This document shows, one piece after another, positions 60,916-64,000 of a DNA stretch of 64,000 nt. A program made the position numbers and the translations under genes. The notes under the pieces were generated by a model that saw only the letters and a program-made list of their open reading frames with translations, searched no databases and was not told the origin of the DNA. The stretch comes from an uncultured Collinsella sp. (lineage in GTDB: Bacteria > Actinomycetota > Coriobacteriia > Coriobacteriales > Coriobacteriaceae), in assembly GCA_900543615.1 (NCBI GenBank), contig UQSC01000001.1:21194-85193 (forward strand), written 5' to 3'. Position 1 is the stretch's first letter; each line of letters opens with the position of its first letter.

Positions 60916-61896
60916 CTAGACCGTCTGGAGCTTCTCGACCTCGTCGAGGTTCTCGATCAGGCGCGCCGCAAACGTCGAAAGCGGATGCGGATGCGTATCG
61001 AACTCGTAGGCCGTCTCGGTGGAGTGGATCACGGTACCGACGCCAGCATCGGTCAGCAACTCCAGCAGCAGCGAGTGCGGCGTCGTGCCGTTGACGATGT
61101 GGGCTCGGAACACGCCAGCGGTAAGCGCATCGACGGCGGCGCGCAGCTTGGGGATCATGCCCTTGTCGACTTCGCCGCCGTAGAGCATCTCATTGACCTC
61201 GTCGAGCGTCAGGTTGGAGATAAGCGAATCCTTGTCGCTAAAGTCCTTGTACAGACCGTCGACATCGGTCAAAAAAATCGCCTTGTGCGCATGAAGCGCC
61301 GCTGCAACGGCGCCGGCGGCGGTATCGGCGTTGATGTTGAAGAAGCCACCGTCCTCCCCCGCCGCGACCGTGGCGATAACGGGAATGTACTCGCTGTCGA
61401 GCAGACGCTCGATATAGTCGGTGTTGACGTGCGTGACCTTGCCTACGCGGCCGAGCTCGGGATCGAGTGGCTCGGCGATAAGGGTGCCGGCGTCGCTGCC
61501 GGACACGCCCACGGCCAGGTTGCCGTGGTGGTTGAGCGCCGCGACCAGCTCCTGATTGACCTTGCCGCCCAGCACCTCGCGCACGATGTCCATGGTGGCA
61601 GGCGTAGTCACGCGCTGGCCGTGCTTAAACTCGACGGGGATGTCGTAGTGGCTGAGCGCCTCGTTGATGGCCTTGCCGCCACCGTGCACGATAACAGGGC
61701 GCATGCCGATAATCTTGAGCAGGACGATGTCGCTCATCACGTCACGACGCAGCTGCTCGTCGACCATGGCGGCACCGCCGTACTTGATAACGACCGTCTT
61801 ACCGGTCAGGTTCTTAATCCATGGCAGCGCCTCGAACAGCAGCTGCGCGGTAACTTCGTTGGATTCGCTCGAGCGACAATCGCGTGCGAACTTCAT
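60916..61896 (-). CDS. argB: acetylglutamate kinase
   Basis: Amino-acid kinase phosphorylating N-acetylglutamate, 326 residues, slightly long. VIKYGGAAM, IVHGGGKAIN, GNLAVGVSGSDAG and FNINADTAAGAVA are typical. GAGG lies six bases before the ATG. The N-terminal helix before residue 30 resembles that of arginine-inhibited kinases, so feedback control by arginine is possible. Confidence 0.95.
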   Translation of the reverse strand: MKFARDCRSSESNEVTAQLLFEALPWIKNLTGKTVVIKYGGAAMVDEQLRRDVMSDIVLLKIIGMRPVIVHGGGKAINEALSHYDIPVEFKHGQRVTTPATMDIVREVLGGKVNQELVAALNHHGNLAVGVSGSDAGTLIAEPLDPELGRVGKVTHVNTDYIERLLDSEYIPVIATVAAGEDGGFFNINADTAAGAVAAALHAHKAIFLTDVDGLYKDFSDKDSLISNLTLDEVNEMLYGGEVDKGMIPKLRAAVDALTAGVFRAHIVNGTTPHSLLLELLTDAGVGTVIHSTETAYEFDTHPHPLSTFAARLIENLDEVEKLQTV

Positions 61897-61977
61897 AGTC
61901 TGCCTCGTCTTTCGTGTAGCTATCGCGCCGTACCTCGTTGCCCGCGATTGCAGCGGGGCGCGCGGCACATCGGGAGT

Positions 61978-63243
61978 CTAGGAACGGTAGTCGCCGTTAA
62001 TGGAGATGTACTCGTGCGTGAGGTCGCAAGTCCACACGGTGGTCGCCGCGTCCCCTGCGCCCAGGTCTGCCGAGATCACAATCTCGGGCGCCTCAAAGCG
62101 ACGCAGCGCCTCGTCCTCGTCAAAGGGAACGGTCAGGCCATCGCGACAGACGGGCATACCCATCATGTCGATGGACACATCTTCTTGGTTAAACTGCACG
62201 CCGCACTTGCCGAGCGCCATGGCAACGCGACCCCAGTTGCAGTCGTGGCCGGCAATGCAGGTCTTGACGAGCGGCGAGTTGGCGACAGCACGAGCAGCGA
62301 TATCGGCCTCCTCATCGTTCACGGCGCCGGTGACGTTAACCGTCACGAGCTTGGATGCGCCCTCGCCATCTGCGGCGATGTTGCGCGCCAGGCTCTCGCA
62401 CACCTCATGCACGGCAAAGGCCAGCTCGTCGAAGGCGTCAGAGCCCTCGACAATAGGCTCGGCATCTGCGGCAGCGCCGGAAGCAAGCATGATGCAGGTG
62501 TCGTTAGTCGAGGTGTCGGAATCGACCGTTACCTTGTTGAAGGTCTGTTTGACGGTCGAGAGCAGCAGGGCGTGGAGCGCCTCCGGCTCGACGGGGGCAT
62601 CGGTAGTGATGACCGCGATCATGGTTGCCATGTTGGGCATGATCATGCCCGAGCCCTTGCACATACCGCCCACCGTATAGGCATTGCCTGCGTGCCCCGC
62701 GGCCTCGCTGCGGTAACACACGGCATACTCCTTGGAGTGCGTGTCGGTCGTCATGATAGCGCGGGCGGCATCGGCGCCACCGTGGGCGGAGAGCGCCTCG
62801 TAGGCGGCAGGAACGGCAGTCTCAAACGTGTCAATCGGCAGAATCTGACCAATTACGCCCGTGGAGGCGACCAGAATCTGCTGGGGCTCGCAGCCGATGA
62901 CCTGCGAGGCGATGTTGCAGGTCTCGCGCGCGCAGGCAAGACCGGTCTCACCCGTGGCGGCGTTGGCATTGCCAGAGTTGACCGAAATGCCGGCAATGAC
63001 GCCGTAGCCCTTGTCGGCGCCGCCCAGGTTGGCACGGCTCACCTGCACGGGCGCCGCACAAAAGCGGTTAGTCGTAAACACGCCGGCACCGGGACAAGGT
63101 TTATCGGGCACGACGAGCGCGTAATCCAGGCGCTCGGGATTCTTGCGGAATCCGGCATGGATGCCCGCCGCCTTAAAGCCGGCTGCCGCCGTTACGCCGC
63201 CTTCTACGGCACGAATCTTGATATCGAACTGCTCTGTATTCAT
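61978..63243 (-). CDS. argJ: bifunctional glutamate N-acetyltransferase/ornithine acetyltransferase
   Basis: Recycles the acetyl group from acetylornithine to glutamate; 421 residues. The self-cleavage site lies in KGSGMIMPNMATMIA, with the Thr nucleophile of the beta subunit. ISVNSGNANAATG and SDTSTNDT are further signatures. AGGAG precedes the ATG. Its presence means the cyclic pathway of arginine synthesis. Confidence 0.95.
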   Translation of the reverse strand: MNTEQFDIKIRAVEGGVTAAAGFKAAGIHAGFRKNPERLDYALVVPDKPCPGAGVFTTNRFCAAPVQVSRANLGGADKGYGVIAGISVNSGNANAATGETGLACARETCNIASQVIGCEPQQILVASTGVIGQILPIDTFETAVPAAYEALSAHGGADAARAIMTTDTHSKEYAVCYRSEAAGHAGNAYTVGGMCKGSGMIMPNMATMIAVITTDAPVEPEALHALLLSTVKQTFNKVTVDSDTSTNDTCIMLASGAAADAEPIVEGSDAFDELAFAVHEVCESLARNIAADGEGASKLVTVNVTGAVNDEEADIAARAVANSPLVKTCIAGHDCNWGRVAMALGKCGVQFNQEDVSIDMMGMPVCRDGLTVPFDEDEALRRFEAPEIVISADLGAGDAATTVWTCDLTHEYISINGDYRS

Positions 63244-63377
63244 CGTCTTTATGACTCCTTATATCAAACAAAAAATGGGCATCGGTTGGTGCGCCATGCC
63301 AGCCACAATCATGAGACCAGCTTAAGAGTGGCGCCCCACTCGATGCCCGACTACCAAATCGCTAACAATCGAATGTG

Positions 63378-63966
63378 CTACACCGGGCACGCCACTGTGG
63401 GCAAGCCTCGTCGCTCGTCAAAACCAAAGACGATGTTGGCGCACTGGACCGCCTGGCCTGCTGCACCCTTGCACAGATTGTCGATGGCGCCCGTAGCCAC
63501 CAGAACGCCCGCGCGCTTGTTGATCGCGAGGCCGATCTGGGCGGCGTTGGTGCCGACGACCGAAGCCGTCTTGGGCTGTTGGCCGGCATCGAGTACGCGC
63601 ACGAAGGTGCGACCGGCGTAGAACTGCTTGTAATGGTCGACAACGTCCTCAAGGGTCAGCGTGTCGAGAGCCTGCGGCGCGAGCGGCAGCGTCACCGTGG
63701 AGAGTAGGCCGCGCTTGAGCGGTGCCAGGTGCGGGGTAAAGACGACACGATCGGTTAGGCCCAAGATCTGCTCGATTTCGGGCGTGTGACGATGCTTGCC
63801 CACGCCATAGGCCTCCAGGTTTTCGTCCGCGCTGCAAAAATGCGTACGGGCGTTGCAGGACTTACCGGCACCCGTCACGCCGCTGATAGCGTCGACGATC
63901 ACGGGGCCGCTCTGGGCAACCCAGCCGGCGCGCACGGCAGGCGCGGCAGCAAGGCTCGTTGCGGTG
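63378..63966 (-). CDS. argC: N-acetyl-gamma-glutamyl-phosphate reductase, N-terminal part missing
   Basis: C-terminal 196 residues or so of ArgC, from PTATSLAAAPAVRAG on. FTPHLAPLKRGLLSTV and the NAAQIGLAINKRAGV segment are typical. The NADP-binding domain and the catalytic Cys of NPGCYPTAT lie beyond the sequence: the gene is cut where an adapter begins. The first residues MCIRDS of the apparent open frame are adapter translation, not protein. First gene of the arg series. Confidence 0.93.
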
Positions 63967-64000
63967 CTGTCTCTTATACACATCTCCGAGGCCCACGAGA
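63967..64000. other. Nextera sequencing adapter, not genomic
   Basis: CTGTCTCTTATACACATCT is the Tn5 mosaic end; the bases after it (CCGAGGCCCACGAGA) are the Nextera read-2 adapter with one extra G. It marks the contig end. Confidence 0.98.

Noticed and set aside
60850..63621. 923-codon open frame on the plus strand
   Set aside because: Runs antisense through argB, argJ and part of argC; no ribosome site or domain.

Overview
The window is 64 kb of high-GC chromosome from a Gram-positive actinobacterium. The gene set points to the Coriobacteriia, most likely a Collinsella-like gut anaerobe: fused FeoA-FeoB, DisA, Veg, ThrE-type exporter, a giant 2-hydroxyacyl-CoA dehydratase activase, a sortase-anchored nucleotidase with a LAXTG-type signal, and a non-mevalonate isoprenoid pathway. 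This placement is inferred from gene content, not from a database search. The last 34 bases are an Illumina Nextera adapter, so this is an assembled contig end and argC is cut there.

Layout. 1-5 kb: partial GH13 glycosidase, SotB-type efflux pump and FeoAB ferrous-iron importer, the last behind a promoter with two direct GGCTAACC iron-box-like half sites. 5-6.3 kb: 62-bp tandem repeats, a dispersed palindrome and an alpha/beta hydrolase. 6.4-15.8 kb (plus strand): PTS EIIA(Glc), asnS, a WYL-type regulator, a three-gene TrpXYZ-like ABC importer, a cell-wall 5'-nucleotidase and an MscS channel. 15.9-18.6 kb: a translationally coupled pair of unknown role, a cytoplasmic ParB-like/BMP fusion plus a metallophosphoesterase. 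18.7-23.9 kb (minus strand): a translation block, tRNA-Thr, tRNA-Tyr/Thr/Met-tuf, rpmG, tRNA-Trp, secE-nusG-rplK-rplA. 24-25.4 kb: an AT-richer HTH-HipA-like kinase gene under a paired operator.

25.4-30.9 kb (minus): disA-ispD-ispF-cysS-rlmB-yacP operon. 31-36.4 kb: Mn riboswitch plus mntP, pepD and clpC. 36.5-41.7 kb: the activase and its TetR-family regulator, with a 21-bp palindrome in front. 42-47.7 kb: DUF2798-like membrane protein, ThrE-like exporter, lysS with an added tRNA-binding domain, greA, tatA and tRNA-Pro. 47.8-54.5 kb (minus): ispE-veg, rdgB-dtd, rph, murI, a HAD phosphatase and murE. 54.8-59 kb (plus): a lipoprotein-permease fusion for amino-acid uptake, asnB and tRNA-Val. 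59.1-59.5 kb: gene-free, with a 120-bp structured element and a 218-bp element with 27-bp inverted ends. 59.5-64 kb (minus): arginine genes argC-argJ-argB-argD.

Most genes are housekeeping. The less ordinary content lies in the intergenic DNA, which carries at least five kinds of palindromic repeat, and in a few fused proteins: HTH-HipA, ParB-BMP with its phosphoesterase, binding protein-permease, FeoA-FeoB and LysRS with a tRNA-binding domain.
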